This document shows positions 17,598 to 26,014 of a stretch of 64,000 nucleotides of DNA, piece after piece; within the stretch, counting starts at the first letter, position 1, and each line of letters begins with the position of its first letter. The notes beneath the pieces are model-generated. The model saw only the letters and a program-made list of their open reading frames with translations, was not told where the DNA came from and made no database searches. The DNA comes from CBDCVA01 sp965222935 [NCBI: Candidatus Latescibacterota bacterium]. Lineage in GTDB: Bacteria > Latescibacterota > CBDCVA01. The position numbers were made by a program, and so were the translations under genes. The DNA lies in contig CBDCVA010000002.1 in assembly GCA_965222935.1 (NCBI GenBank), positions 1,674,001 through 1,738,000 of the forward strand, written 5' to 3'.

Positions 17598-17630
17598 AAG
17601 GGGCTCATCGCCCAGTGTGATGAGCCCTTT
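17598..17630 (+). terminator. Leader hairpin before rpmH (terminator or attenuator-like)
   Basis: Inverted repeat GGGCTCATC (17601-17609) and GATGAGCCC (17619-17627), extended by A-T and G-T pairs to a 12-bp stem with a 9-base loop, followed by TTTGCTTT. It could end trpS transcripts, but it also lies just downstream of the predicted rpmH start site. It may therefore act in the leader of the ribosomal-protein operon. Confidence 0.6.
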
Positions 17631-17665
17631 GCTTTCGTCAAGGGTCGAGCGGATGGGAGAAAGCG

Positions 17666-17800
17666 GTGAAGCGGACCTTTCAGCCGAGCAATCGCAAGCG
17701 CCATAACAAGCACGGTTTCCGGCGGCGCATGGCGACTCCGGGTGGGCGCAACACCCTCAGGCGCCGGCGGCGGCGGGGCCGGAGGAGGCTCGTCGTCTGA
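17666..17800 (+). CDS. rpmH: Ribosomal protein L34 (bL34)
   Basis: A 44-residue, Arg/Lys-rich large-subunit protein starting [20 protein letters not shown] and then [10 protein letters not shown], the bL34 consensus. GTG start at 17666 with GGGAG six bases upstream. First gene of the conserved rpmH-rnpA-yidD-yidC order. No dnaA lies upstream, so this copy of the cluster is not next to a recognisable origin. Confidence 0.96.
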   Translation: MKRTFQPSNRKRHNKHGFRRRMATPGGRNTLRRRRRRGRRRLVV

Positions 17801-18150
17801 GCCGCGGCCGGCGGCGTGTTTCCGGGTTTCTTCTGCGCCTGAGGGGACGAGGACGCCGCGCGCGAGGTGACGTCCTGGACTGGTTGTGGGGGCCGTCGTC
17901 CGAATCACAGTGTTGTGTGATGGTTTCGCGCCGGATGGGCTCCGCTGTCGAGCGCAACCGCGTGAGGCGGTGGGTCCGTGAGGCGTTGCGTCCGCATCTG
18001 ACATGCGCTGAATCGCCGTTCGATATCGTGGTGTGGGTGAAGCGACCCGTGAAAGAACTGGGCTTTTCGACGATCGCGGCGGACGTGGCGCGGTGGTTCG
18101 ATCTGGCGGTGGGAGATGTTGGGGCGCACGGTCATCGTCGTGGCCATTGA
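17797..18150 (+). CDS. rnpA: Ribonuclease P protein component, probable CTG start
   Basis: Protein subunit of RNase P, which matures tRNA 5' ends. The signature helix is [15 protein letters not shown], preceded by the strand [12 protein letters not shown]. Starting at TTG 17884 would drop the N-terminal basic region ([19 protein letters not shown]). That region is recovered by a CTG at 17797 that overlaps the rpmH stop (CTGA) and has GGAGGAGG about 9 bases upstream. This gives 117 residues, the usual length. The frame is open back through rpmH to 17707 with no ATG, GTG or TTG, so CTG is the best candidate. Confidence 0.85.
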   Translation: MSRGRRRVSGFLLRLRGRGRRARGDVLDWLWGPSSESQCCVMVSRRMGSAVERNRVRRWVREALRPHLTCAESPFDIVVWVKRPVKELGFSTIAADVARWFDLAVGDVGAHGHRRGH

Positions 18151-18334
18151 GGGGTACCGGCGCAGCATCTCCCCGATGCTTCCGCCGCGTTGCCGCTTCT
18201 TGCCGAGTTGCTCGGAGTACGCCCAGGAAGCCGTGCGCCGTCATGGCGTCCTTCGCGGCGGCTTGATGGCGCTGTGGCGGCTTTTACGTTGCCAACCGTG
18301 GGCTGGCGGCGGCTTCGATCCCGTGAGGAAGTGA
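18116..18334 (+). CDS. yidD: Membrane protein insertion efficiency factor
   Basis: A 72-residue basic, membrane-associated protein. [20 protein letters not shown] carries the conserved cysteines and the CRFxPSCSxYA family signature. The C-terminal [13 protein letters not shown] matches the HPxxxGGxDPV end. It overlaps rnpA by 35 bases and precedes yidC by 10, the standard arrangement. Confidence 0.95.
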   Translation: MLGRTVIVVAIEGYRRSISPMLPPRCRFLPSCSEYAQEAVRRHGVLRGGLMALWRLLRCQPWAGGGFDPVRK

Positions 18335-18344
18335 CGAGGAAGAC

Positions 18345-20033
18345 GTGAACGCACGCACGGTCATCGGCTTCGTCCTGATTGGGGTCATCATCTTCATCTT
18401 CTGGGATTACCTGCCCCGTCAGCGTGCGCTTAAGCGGTCCTTCGAGGAGCGGGAGCGCCCGACCGAGGTCACCCGTTCGGGCTCCAGAGGCCAGGGGGCA
18501 GCCGATTCGCTGACGCTCGACGCCGAGGCTCGCGGTACCACCACTGCCCCAATCGCTACCGTCCCTGAGGCCGCGTCGTTCGAGGAGCAGTGGGTTTCTA
18601 TCCAGACGTCGCAGGCTGTAGGTTTGGTCAGCACGCGCGGAGGGGTTCTGACGAGTTGGAAGCTGCTGAACTTCCAGGGACCGGGGGACGACCTGGTGGA
18701 ATTGATCCCCCCCGGTGTGGGTGCCTTGGCGATCGCGGTGGCTAACGGCTCTCGCCTGGACCTGCGCGATGTCGAATTCGTCCCCAACCGACGTTCTATT
18801 CGCTCGGAAGCGGGCGAGGCCGCAACGCTCGTCCTGCGAGCTCACCTGTCCGAGGACCGCGCCGTCGAGAGGCTCTACAGAACGCGACCCGATGGGTACG
18901 CGCTGGATGTGGAGGTCCGTCTGATCGGCTTCGATCGGGACGCGCGCGTGGAATTTAGCTGGACGAACGGCATCGCCCAGACGGAGGCGGTGCTCGAGGA
19001 GAGCTTCCGCAAGGCGTACACCTACATGGGCGGTGAGATCGAAAGCTTCGATGCGGATGAGAGCGATGAGGTCAAGACCAAAACGCTCAGCGGCGGCCTG
19101 GCGTGGATCGGGCTGTCCAACAAATACTTTCTTGCCGCTCTTCTGCCTGAGCCGCCCGATCGTGGGAGGGAGTGGGAAGCCGATCCGGGAGGGGACTGGG
19201 AGGTTGCACTGCGGGGTGAGCAGGGGTCGGAGGGCCGCAAGACTTACGACTGGGGCATCACGAGCTCCAGGTACTTCGGCGAGCCGGTGCGGGCGGTCGT
19301 TTATCTGGGCCCGCAGGAGCTCGATCGCCTGGCGGCTTATGGGCAGCGCAACCTGGTCGGCGTCATGGACCTGGGCTGGTGGTTCGTTCGCCCGATCTCG
19401 GAGGTCGTGGTCTGGTTCTTCGGCCTGGTCGTGCGGGGAATACCGGAATCGCTCGCAGCCGTTCGCAACGGCCTGGCGCTCATTTTCTTCGGCGTCATCA
19501 TCAAGATTATCGTGTATCCCCTGACGCATAAGAGCTATCAGTCCATGGCGAAAATGCAGCAGATCCAGCCCAAGATGAAGGCCCTTCAGGAGCGGTTCAA
19601 GGACGACAAGATGCGCTTGAACCAGGCCATGATGAAGCTCTACAAGGCAGAGGGGGTCAACCCGCTGGGCGGCTGCTTGCCGATGGTGCTCCAGATGCCC
19701 ATCTTCATCGCGCTCTGGAGCGTCTTCCGCACGTCCATCGAATTGCGTCAATCCAGCTTTCTCTGGCTTTCCGACCTGTCGCTGCCCGACGGCACCCTGA
19801 TCCTGCCCATCCTGATGGGGCTTTCCGTCTTCGTCCAGCAGAAGCTCTCCGTGCGCGATCCCAAGCAGCAGTTCATGGTGTACATCATGCCCGTCATCCT
19901 GGTGATCTTCTTCCGCGATTTGCCTTCCGGGCTGGTCCTCTACTACACGGTCTTCAACGTCCTCTCGATTGGCCAGCAGATGCTCATCAACCGCCGGCAG
20001 ATGCCCTTCGGCGTACCCGCCTCGACCGGGTGA
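18345..20033 (+). CDS. yidC: Membrane protein insertase YidC
   Basis: 562 residues. It has an N-terminal helix (VIGFVLIGVIIFIFW), a large periplasmic beta domain (residues about 40-330) as in Gram-negative YidC, and a C-terminal insertase core. Conserved core segments include MAKMQQIQPKMKALQERFKD, GGCLPMVLQMPIFIALWSVF and the final LPSGLVLYYTVFNVLSIGQQ. GTG start with GAGGAAG upstream. The short linker (residues 25-70) is rich in charged residues and Ser. Confidence 0.96.
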   Translation: MNARTVIGFVLIGVIIFIFWDYLPRQRALKRSFEERERPTEVTRSGSRGQGAADSLTLDAEARGTTTAPIATVPEAASFEEQWVSIQTSQAVGLVSTRGGVLTSWKLLNFQGPGDDLVELIPPGVGALAIAVANGSRLDLRDVEFVPNRRSIRSEAGEAATLVLRAHLSEDRAVERLYRTRPDGYALDVEVRLIGFDRDARVEFSWTNGIAQTEAVLEESFRKAYTYMGGEIESFDADESDEVKTKTLSGGLAWIGLSNKYFLAALLPEPPDRGREWEADPGGDWEVALRGEQGSEGRKTYDWGITSSRYFGEPVRAVVYLGPQELDRLAAYGQRNLVGVMDLGWWFVRPISEVVVWFFGLVVRGIPESLAAVRNGLALIFFGVIIKIIVYPLTHKSYQSMAKMQQIQPKMKALQERFKDDKMRLNQAMMKLYKAEGVNPLGGCLPMVLQMPIFIALWSVFRTSIELRQSSFLWLSDLSLPDGTLILPILMGLSVFVQQKLSVRDPKQQFMVYIMPVILVIFFRDLPSGLVLYYTVFNVLSIGQQMLINRRQMPFGVPASTG

Positions 20034-20049
20034 TCGCCTCGGCATATGC

Positions 20050-20739
20050 GTGCGCACCGTAGCTGAACCCTCCGCCACCCAAAAATCGCGCGGCCTGGCA
20101 CGGGCGGTCGGTTGCGCCCTCGCGCCGGAGCAGGTGAGCGCCTTCGAGCTTTACGCGCATCTCCTCCTCGAGGCGAATCGGAGGACTAACCTCATCTCCA
20201 GGCGCGACGAGCCGCGTCTGTGGACCGCGCATCTGTTCGACAGCCTCGCTGCGGCGCAGTTGCTCGCTCCTGCGGAGGCCGCTATCGACCTCGGGAGCGG
20301 CGCGGGTCTGCCGGGGATCCCTTTAGCCATCGCGCACCCTGAGGTTGCGTTCCTGCTTGTGGAACCGCGTCGGCTGCGTGCCGCGTTCCTGAAGCAGGCG
20401 GTCTGCGCGCTCGGCCTCTCGAACGTCAGGGTCTACCCCGGGAGCGCCCGGCGCCTCGCTCGTGAAGCCTCTGCCCGACCGGATGGAGAGATCGTTGTGG
20501 CCCGGGGTCTGGGGAGCGTCGAGCGTGTGGTGGAGCTTGCGGCGCCGTTGGTTTCGTCGGGGGGGCGCGTCGCGGTCTTCAAGGGTGCAGCGGCGAGATT
20601 GGAGATGAAGGCTGCGCGGTGCCGATGGCCGGAGATGGCGTTTCGCCTGTGGCCTTATCGCGTGCCGGGAGGAAGGACCGAGGGCGCGCTCGTGGAAGCG
20701 GTTCTGCCCGCCTCATCAATAACGGTTACAAGGGATTAG
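20050..20739 (+). CDS. rsmG: 16S rRNA (guanine527-N7)-methyltransferase
   Basis: About 229 residues. The SAM motif is AIDLGSGAGLPGIPLAIAHP and the N-terminal LLLEANRRTNLISR matches RsmG. The frame extends upstream into yidC; GTG 20050 is the most reasonable start, 16 bases past the yidC stop, but no strong ribosome-binding site helps. The usual jag, mnmE and mnmG genes between yidC and rsmG are absent. The stop overlaps the convergent DUF2007 gene by 4 bases. Confidence 0.88.
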   Translation: MRTVAEPSATQKSRGLARAVGCALAPEQVSAFELYAHLLLEANRRTNLISRRDEPRLWTAHLFDSLAAAQLLAPAEAAIDLGSGAGLPGIPLAIAHPEVAFLLVEPRRLRAAFLKQAVCALGLSNVRVYPGSARRLAREASARPDGEIVVARGLGSVERVVELAAPLVSSGGRVAVFKGAAARLEMKAARCRWPEMAFRLWPYRVPGGRTEGALVEAVLPASSITVTRD

Positions 20740-20975
20740 TCGATCGGGAGCATCTGGGCGATGATGTGTTCGCTCCGTTCGAAATCGGGACGGCGGACCT
20801 TCAGAATGGCCGGCACGGCATTGACCGCGGTTCCCGCTAGGGTTGGACCGAAAATGCCGATGTCATCGCTCTGTACGATGGACGAGATGCCCTCGCGACG
20901 CAATGCCTCCTGCGCCATCTCAGCGTACAGCCGCGAGGGAAATCGCGATACCTCGATGAGTTCAGGACGCTTCAT
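20736..20975 (-). CDS. DUF2007 small protein
   Basis: 79 residues. The pattern (LIEVSRFPSRLYAEMAQEAL, then GISSIVQSDDIGIFGP, AILKVRRPDFERSEHII) is the DUF2007 fold, a PII/ferredoxin-like small domain sometimes called putative signal-transducing. AAAGGACG lies 7 bases before ATG 20975. Single gene, convergent with rsmG. The 290 bases on its 5' side hold the divergent upstream regions of this gene and the NAD synthetase genes. Function unknown. Confidence 0.75.
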   Translation of the reverse strand: MKRPELIEVSRFPSRLYAEMAQEALRREGISSIVQSDDIGIFGPTLAGTAVNAVPAILKVRRPDFERSEHIIAQMLPID

Positions 20976-21266
20976 GGGTTCGTCCTTTCTCCGGGCCGGG
21001 CTGGCTGCCCACGCTGCGGTCCCCGAACATACTGCCACCTGGCCGTCACTGTCAACGCTTTGGGGACCTGATAGCAAGGTTGTGGGCAGGTTTTGCACGT
21101 CTCCAGGCAACTGCTTGGGTATAGGAGCGCTCTATTTATAGAGTGTTTTGGCCGCAGATGAGGAGCTTTTCCACATTTCCACACCGGCTTGCCGAGCTTC
21201 ACCCCTACATTGGACGGAACCCTCGAGCCATCTTTGCGTGTGCATCCCAGGGGGATGAACTTTGCC

Positions 21267-22145
21267 ATGGCCGACCCTTCTAAACTTCGCCTCGCCGCTG
21301 TTCAGCTCGCGCCCGTGCTTGGCGACTGCGAGAGCAACCTCGCCCGCCACCTCGAATGGATCGCAACGGCTCGCGAGCAGGGAGCGGACCTCGTCGTCTT
21401 CCCTGAGCTAAGCCTGACGGGCTATCAGCTTAAGGACATGGTTCCCGACGTGGCGCTCCGTCTTGGCGGGGCTGAGTTGGCGCCGCTGCGCGAGGCCAGC
21501 GAGACGATCGGGATCGTCGTAGGCCTGGTGGAGGAAACGCCCGAGCACGCGCTCTACAACGCGGTCATCCTGCTTCAGGGCGGCGAGGTTGTTGCGCACC
21601 ACCGCAAGGTGTACCTGCCCACCTACGGCATGTTCGACGAGATGCGGTACTTCGCCGCGGGCGACCGCCTGGGTGCGGTGGACACCGCCTTCGGTCGGCT
21701 GGCGCTGTGCCTCTGCGAGGACTTCTGGCATCCATCCACGGCTTATATCGGCGCGCAGGACGGGGCGAAGCTTTTCATCGTTCCCTCGTGCAGTCCGGCT
21801 CGGGGGTTCACGGACGAGGACCGCTTCAGGGGCACCCAGGTCTGGGAACTGCTCAACCGACACTGTGCGGCGGCATACGGGGTCTTCGTCTGCTTCGTCA
21901 ACCGCGTCGGCTACGAGGACGGGGTGAACTACTGGGGCGGCTCCGAAGTGATCGTCCCCGGCGGCGGGCTCGTCGCCAAGGCGCCGTACTTCGACGAGCA
22001 CCTTCTGCTCGCCGATCTGGACTGGAACGCGCTCCGGCGCGAGCGCATCGCCACGCCGCTGATTCGCGACGAACGCCTGGACATCACGCTGCGCGAGCTC
22101 CAGCGCATCTCTCGCGCGCGGTGGGGAAAGCCCCGGGGGGCATGA
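21267..22145 (+). CDS. Glutaminase (nitrilase-fold) subunit of a split NAD synthetase
   Basis: 292 residues of the carbon-nitrogen hydrolase superfamily with the Glu-Lys-Cys triad at E47 (FPELSLTGY), K114 ([11 protein letters not shown]) and C150 (CLCEDFWHP). The [17 protein letters not shown] stretch is characteristic of the amidase domain of glutamine-dependent NAD+ synthetase, which releases ammonia for NadE. Its stop overlaps the nadE ATG (ATGA). Start could be ATG 21255 or 21267; GGGGG touches the first, so 21267 has better spacing. Confidence 0.87.
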   Translation: MADPSKLRLAAVQLAPVLGDCESNLARHLEWIATAREQGADLVVFPELSLTGYQLKDMVPDVALRLGGAELAPLREASETIGIVVGLVEETPEHALYNAVILLQGGEVVAHHRKVYLPTYGMFDEMRYFAAGDRLGAVDTAFGRLALCLCEDFWHPSTAYIGAQDGAKLFIVPSCSPARGFTDEDRFRGTQVWELLNRHCAAAYGVFVCFVNRVGYEDGVNYWGGSEVIVPGGGLVAKAPYFDEHLLLADLDWNALRRERIATPLIRDERLDITLRELQRISRARWGKPRGA

Positions 22146-22957
22146 TCCGAACCCATCCCGAGCTCATGCGTCGCGTGCTCACCGGCTTCATTGCCAACGA
22201 AGTGGGCCGCACGGGTCTCTCGCGCGCCGTGGTGGGCCTCTCGGGGGGCATCGATTCGTCCACGAGCGCCTTTCTGGCGGCGGAGGCGCTCGACCCCGGG
22301 AACGTCCTGGGCATCATCATGCCCTACCGGACCTCCAGTCCCGACAGCCTCTCCGATGCGCAGCGCGTCGTTGAGATGACGGGCATCGGGTCGCTCACCG
22401 TGGACATCACCCCGATGGTGGACGCCTATTTCGCACGGTTCCCCGACGCCGACCCCATGCGCCGTGGCAACAAGATGGCCCGTGAGCGCATGACGATCCT
22501 CTACGATCACTCTGCGGCGTTCGGCGGCTTGGTGATCGGAACGAGCAACAAGACCGAACTGCTTTTAGGCTACGGGACGCTCTTCGGGGACATGGCTTCG
22601 GCGGTCAACCCGCTGGGCGATCTCTATAAGGCTCAGGTCCGCGCGCTGGCGGCGCATCTGGGCGTGCCCGAATCCATACAGGAGAAGAAACCCTCCGCCG
22701 ATCTCTGGGTCGGTCAGTCGGACGAAATGGAACTGGGCTTCACTTACGAGGAGGTGGATCGGCTTCTCTATCTCCTCGTCGACCAGCGCTACGAGGACGA
22801 CGCCCTGATCGCGGAGGGCTTCGATCCCGCCTTCATCCGCGAAATCAAGCGTCGCATTCAGGGCTCCCAGTACAAGCGCCGCCTGCCCGTCATCGCCAAG
22901 CTCTCGGCTCGCACCATCGACCGCGATTTCCGCTACGCCCGCGATTGGGGAACGTAG
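22142..22957 (+). CDS. nadE: NAD+ synthetase, ATP-dependent ligase subunit
   Basis: 271 residues of the N-type ATP pyrophosphatase fold. The P-loop is [17 protein letters not shown] (residues 31-47), and [18 protein letters not shown] and [15 protein letters not shown] are the NAD synthetase signatures. It converts deamido-NAD to NAD using ammonia, presumably supplied by the glutaminase protein encoded immediately upstream with a 4-base overlap. Normally either a single ammonia-dependent NadE or a fused two-domain enzyme is found. Confidence 0.95.
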   Translation: MIRTHPELMRRVLTGFIANEVGRTGLSRAVVGLSGGIDSSTSAFLAAEALDPGNVLGIIMPYRTSSPDSLSDAQRVVEMTGIGSLTVDITPMVDAYFARFPDADPMRRGNKMARERMTILYDHSAAFGGLVIGTSNKTELLLGYGTLFGDMASAVNPLGDLYKAQVRALAAHLGVPESIQEKKPSADLWVGQSDEMELGFTYEEVDRLLYLLVDQRYEDDALIAEGFDPAFIREIKRRIQGSQYKRRLPVIAKLSARTIDRDFRYARDWGT

Positions 22958-23198
22958 AGCGCCGCCGGGTCGGTCGCAACGCGCGATCCAGGACAAGTGC
23001 GCATGACCCCGGCTGAGATTCGCCGACCCTTTGGACGGGGCTTATTAGGCAGTCCAACTTTTCTGTTGACAAGCGCCGATCTGTGTATTCCTTGGACAAG
23101 GAATCTCCCAAACATGGCAGCGACATGGGGACGATGAACCATAGCACTGGGTTTCCTTAATCACCTAAAGGCAATATATCCAAAGGGAGGGCTTTGTC

Positions 23199-23834
23199 AT
23201 GGGGAAATATGCCCTAAGATGGGTAGGGGTGCTTATAGTAGCATCTGTCTTGCCATCGCCGGCTCTATCGCAGGGAGCAGGCGACGTGCTGAATGAGGCG
23301 CCGCTAGTACCCATACCGCATGATATGACCTACGAGGAGTACCAGGACATGAACCGCCGCATCTCCACAGGATTGACGCGAAGCATAGTGCCGGGCATGT
23401 TGCATTTTTACGCGGGGGAACCTACGACGGGAAAGAGGCTTTTGGCTACGGGCATTGCGGGCGTTGCCTCTATTGTCGCTGGGGCGGTACTTTGGGAAAG
23501 GGAAGAGGGCGATTTCTTGGATACGGATCATGACGTTCTGGTGATCGGCTCCGGCGACAAAGAACGCCGCTACGAGAGGATTCCCGATTCTGTGGAAGGC
23601 GAGACGACCACGTACGAACTGCGCGAACTCCAGCGCGATCGCGGGGCGGCCGGAGCGCTGATTGCGTTGGGAGTGATTGCCATCTCCGGCAGTATGATCT
23701 ACGACTTCGTGCACGGTATCAAAATGATTGAGGACAAACGCGATAGGGTGCGGTTTAAGTACGGCAAGCAACTCAAGCTGCAAGCGGGAGTGCGTAAGGG
23801 TGCGCCGAGACTATCGCTGAGCTACGCCTTCTGA
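23199..23834 (+). CDS. Unknown envelope protein (DUF5683-like)
   Basis: 211 residues. Residues 1-25 are a signal peptide ending ALSQG. Two hydrophobic segments follow (GIAGVASIVAGAVLW, AAGALIALGVIAISGSMIYD), preceded by PGMLHFYAGEPTTGKRLL, a pattern like DUF5683 proteins. The C-terminus (LKLQAGV...LSLSYAF) ends in aromatic Phe like outer-membrane-linked proteins. GGGAGGG sits 8 bases before the ATG. Base use is less GC-rich than its neighbours. Single gene with its own leader. Function unknown. Confidence 0.65.
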   Translation: MGKYALRWVGVLIVASVLPSPALSQGAGDVLNEAPLVPIPHDMTYEEYQDMNRRISTGLTRSIVPGMLHFYAGEPTTGKRLLATGIAGVASIVAGAVLWEREEGDFLDTDHDVLVIGSGDKERRYERIPDSVEGETTTYELRELQRDRGAAGALIALGVIAISGSMIYDFVHGIKMIEDKRDRVRFKYGKQLKLQAGVRKGAPRLSLSYAF

Positions 23835-23897
23835 TTCTGGGCATCCCGACGTCGCTCTATATCACCATTCCTCTAATTCGCGTCAATTGATGCACAA

Positions 23898-23948
23898 ACG
23901 GCCAAGTCCATATCTATTGGGCTTGGCCGTCTTGGCCGTCTTGGCCGT
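23898..23948 (+). terminator. Hairpin with a threefold tandem 9-mer on its 3' arm
   Basis: ACGGCCAAG (23898-23906) pairs with CTTGGCCGT (23922-23930); with flanking pairs the stem is 12 bp around a 9-base loop. CTTGGCCGT is then repeated two more times (23931-23939, 23940-23948), so the 5' arm could pair with any of three partners. It probably ends the upstream gene, although no T-run follows. Confidence 0.55.
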
Positions 23949-24117
23949 CTGGAACGCCTCCAGAGGTCCGTGACGATCAAGCCGGTGAATTCCCGGATGG
24001 CGGGTGAAGAGCCCGGACTGCGCGGGGTGCGCTGCGCCGGTCGGGGTACATCAACGTCGCTGCCGCGTTATCGCTGCCGCGGGGCGATTGGATACAGTCG
24101 GTGAAAGGAAAAGTGAA

Positions 24118-24651
24118 GTGACGACATGGGATGAACACGGTGGTGGACGACTGTTCGTGGATGCTTGCGCCACACGTCTCGGAGGGGCGCTTTCCGCCCA
24201 ACTCTCCGCCTGCCTGAACCTGCTGTCGGAAGAGGAGATCTGGCATCAGCCGAACGCTTCCTCCAACAGCGTCGGCAACATCGTGCTGCATATGTGCGGC
24301 AATATGCGCCAATGGATCATCTCCGCGGTGGGTGACCGGCCCGACGTCCGCAGGCGCCGGGAGGAGTTCGCGCCGGAATCCCGGATGCCCAAGGCGGACC
24401 TCTTGCGGCTCGCGCGGGAGACGCTGGCCGAGGCGGCGCAAACGCTCTCCAGGTTCGACCCTTCGAGGCTCACCGAGGAAGTCGTCATTCAGACGAGGCG
24501 CAGGACGCGCCTTGGGGCCATCCTCGAAGCGATCGAACACTTCAGCCACCACCTCGGCCAGGTGATCTACGCGACCAAGCTGGCGGGAAAGGACCCCGAG
24601 TTTTACGACCTCTCCGACGAAGCGCGGGCTAAGCACTCCGGCGAGTCCTGA
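24118..24651 (+). CDS. DinB/DUF1572-like four-helix protein
   Basis: 177 residues from GTG 24118, with AAAGGAAAA upstream; the frame extends further 5' without a better start. Helices with likely metal-binding histidines are visible: NIVLHMCGNMRQW and EHFSHHLGQVIYATKLAG, the pattern of DinB/DUF1572 proteins. In other bacteria the fold serves as a thiol-dependent transferase or damage-inducible protein. The substrate is unknown. Confidence 0.75.
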   Translation: MTTWDEHGGGRLFVDACATRLGGALSAQLSACLNLLSEEEIWHQPNASSNSVGNIVLHMCGNMRQWIISAVGDRPDVRRRREEFAPESRMPKADLLRLARETLAEAAQTLSRFDPSRLTEEVVIQTRRRTRLGAILEAIEHFSHHLGQVIYATKLAGKDPEFYDLSDEARAKHSGES

Positions 24652-25223
24652 GCCCGCGCGGGCATCATCTGCCCCGATGCCCCCGATACGCGCCCCCTGC
24701 TCCCGACGACAGGCATCGACGAATGGCTGCCCGATCTCGCCGATAGCGAGCGCGAGGCCATCATGGGGCCGAAGGTGCACGCTCTCCTGCGCGGGTGTCG
24801 TAGGGGCGCCCTCCTCCCCGCCGGCTGGCGGGATTCTCTCTTTGGCCCCCTCCCTGCTTGTGCCAGCGGAGCTTCCGCCGGGGAGGGGGTAGGGGGGTAG
24901 GGTTCCCTGCTGGCTCACCCGACGCCCGGCGCCAAGCGTTGATAAGGGTGTAGTGTCAATAATGTAGCACTGACAGAGCCGTTGGCGCACCCTATCTTGT
25001 GTGCGTGTCGGGTTGGGGCGTCGGGGACCCTTGGGGGAGACGGTGGCGATGGGAAAGCGCGCTTGCGGCGGTACGGGTGAGAGGCTACGGATGGTGGGCT
25101 TCGGCGGGATCGCCGTCATGGATGAGGAGCCGTCGTCGGGCGGCCCGCAGCGGGGGAGGGGCAGGGTGGGATGCCCCGGCGCGGCGCTCGGATGCGGCAA
25201 CCGTGTCAGCCGCTGAAACGCTC
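24652..25223 (+). other. 572-base stretch without a confident gene
   Basis: The first 150 bases stay open in the frame of the preceding gene and read GIDEWLPDLADSEREAIMG, which could be the tail of a lost gene (amidohydrolase-like ends look similar), but there is no start. Bases 24805-24900 are a G/C-strand-biased stretch with CCCTCC...GGGGAGGGGGTAGGG complementarity, like a noncoding repeat. The remainder (24940-25223) may hold the rsmI promoter; TTGATA at 24939 has only a poorly spaced -10. Confidence 0.5.
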
Positions 25224-25949
25224 ATGGAGATGGGTGCGAAGGAAACTGGCGGGGCCGAATCTTCGGGCACGCTCTATCTGGTGGCTACACCGATCGGCAA
25301 CCTGGACGACGTCACACCGCGGGCGCTGCGCGTTCTGCGCGAGGCGGCCGTGGTCGCCGCCGAGGACACCCGGCGGACGGGTAGGCTTTTGGCTCACTAC
25401 GAGATCAGCGCGTCTCTGGTGAGCTTCCACGATCACAACAAAGAGCGCATGTGGCCGGAGTTGATCGCGTCGCTCGAGCGTTGCGAGGATGTGGCGCTGG
25501 TCACCGATGCCGGCACGCCGGGTATCAGCGATCCCGGCTATCTGCTTGTGGCGAAGGCAGCGGAGCGCGGCTTACCGGTCTCGCCCATTCCGGGCCCCTG
25601 CGCCTTCCTGCAAGCGCTTATCGTCTCCGGGTTGCCGACGGACCGCTTCGCTTTCGAAGGCTTCTTGCCTCGCAAGGCGGGCGTCCGCGCCAGAAGGCTT
25701 TCCGAGCTCGCCGACGATCCCCGAACACTCATCTTCCATGAGTCGCCCCACCGGCTGGTGAAAAGCCTCGCCGCGCTGCGAGAGGGTCTGGGCGACCGGC
25801 GCGCAGCCGTCGCCCGCGAACTGACCAAGCGTTTCGAGGAGATCCGCCGTGGGCTGCTCAGCGCCCTGGAAGCGCATTACACCGACCATCCGCCGCGCGG
25901 CGAATGCGTCATCGTGGTGGCCGGCAGAGCCCGTGGAGGTTCGGACTGA
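25224..25949 (+). CDS. rsmI: 16S rRNA (cytidine1402-2'-O)-methyltransferase
   Basis: 241 residues of the tetrapyrrole-methylase fold. The N-terminus TLYLVATPIGNLDDVTPRAL, VVAAEDTRRTGRLL, ALVTDAGTPGISDPGY and GPCAFLQALIVSGLPTD are all RsmI signatures. It modifies C1402 of 16S rRNA. Start taken at ATG 25224 (25230 also possible); the open frame before it is an unnatural Trp/Arg/Gly-rich stretch. Confidence 0.95.
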   Translation: MEMGAKETGGAESSGTLYLVATPIGNLDDVTPRALRVLREAAVVAAEDTRRTGRLLAHYEISASLVSFHDHNKERMWPELIASLERCEDVALVTDAGTPGISDPGYLLVAKAAERGLPVSPIPGPCAFLQALIVSGLPTDRFAFEGFLPRKAGVRARRLSELADDPRTLIFHESPHRLVKSLAALREGLGDRRAAVARELTKRFEEIRRGLLSALEAHYTDHPPRGECVIVVAGRARGGSD

Positions 25950-26014
25950 ACCCCGATTGCCGCGCGCCCGGCCATAGGCTATTTTGTCGTCCTCCGAGGG
26001 GAGGGGGTTGAAAC

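Noticed and set aside
17420-17800. Origin of replication near rpmH
   Set aside because: rpmH often neighbours dnaA/oriC, but no dnaA gene, DnaA-box cluster or AT-rich unwinding region is visible.
18132-20078. A 648-codon minus-strand open frame opposite yidC
   Set aside because: Shadow of yidC codon bias; no signal, domain or ribosome-binding site.
23066-23094. Promoter with TTGACA before the envelope protein gene
   Set aside because: The -35 box is perfect but no acceptable -10 box lies at 16-18 bases.
23922-23948. CRISPR-like repeats
   Set aside because: The 9-base units are directly adjacent with no spacers and no cas genes are in the window.
24652-24810. Possible amidohydrolase C-terminal tail
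   Set aside because: Only about 30 residues of vague resemblance, no start codon or upstream body; noted within the noncoding stretch only.
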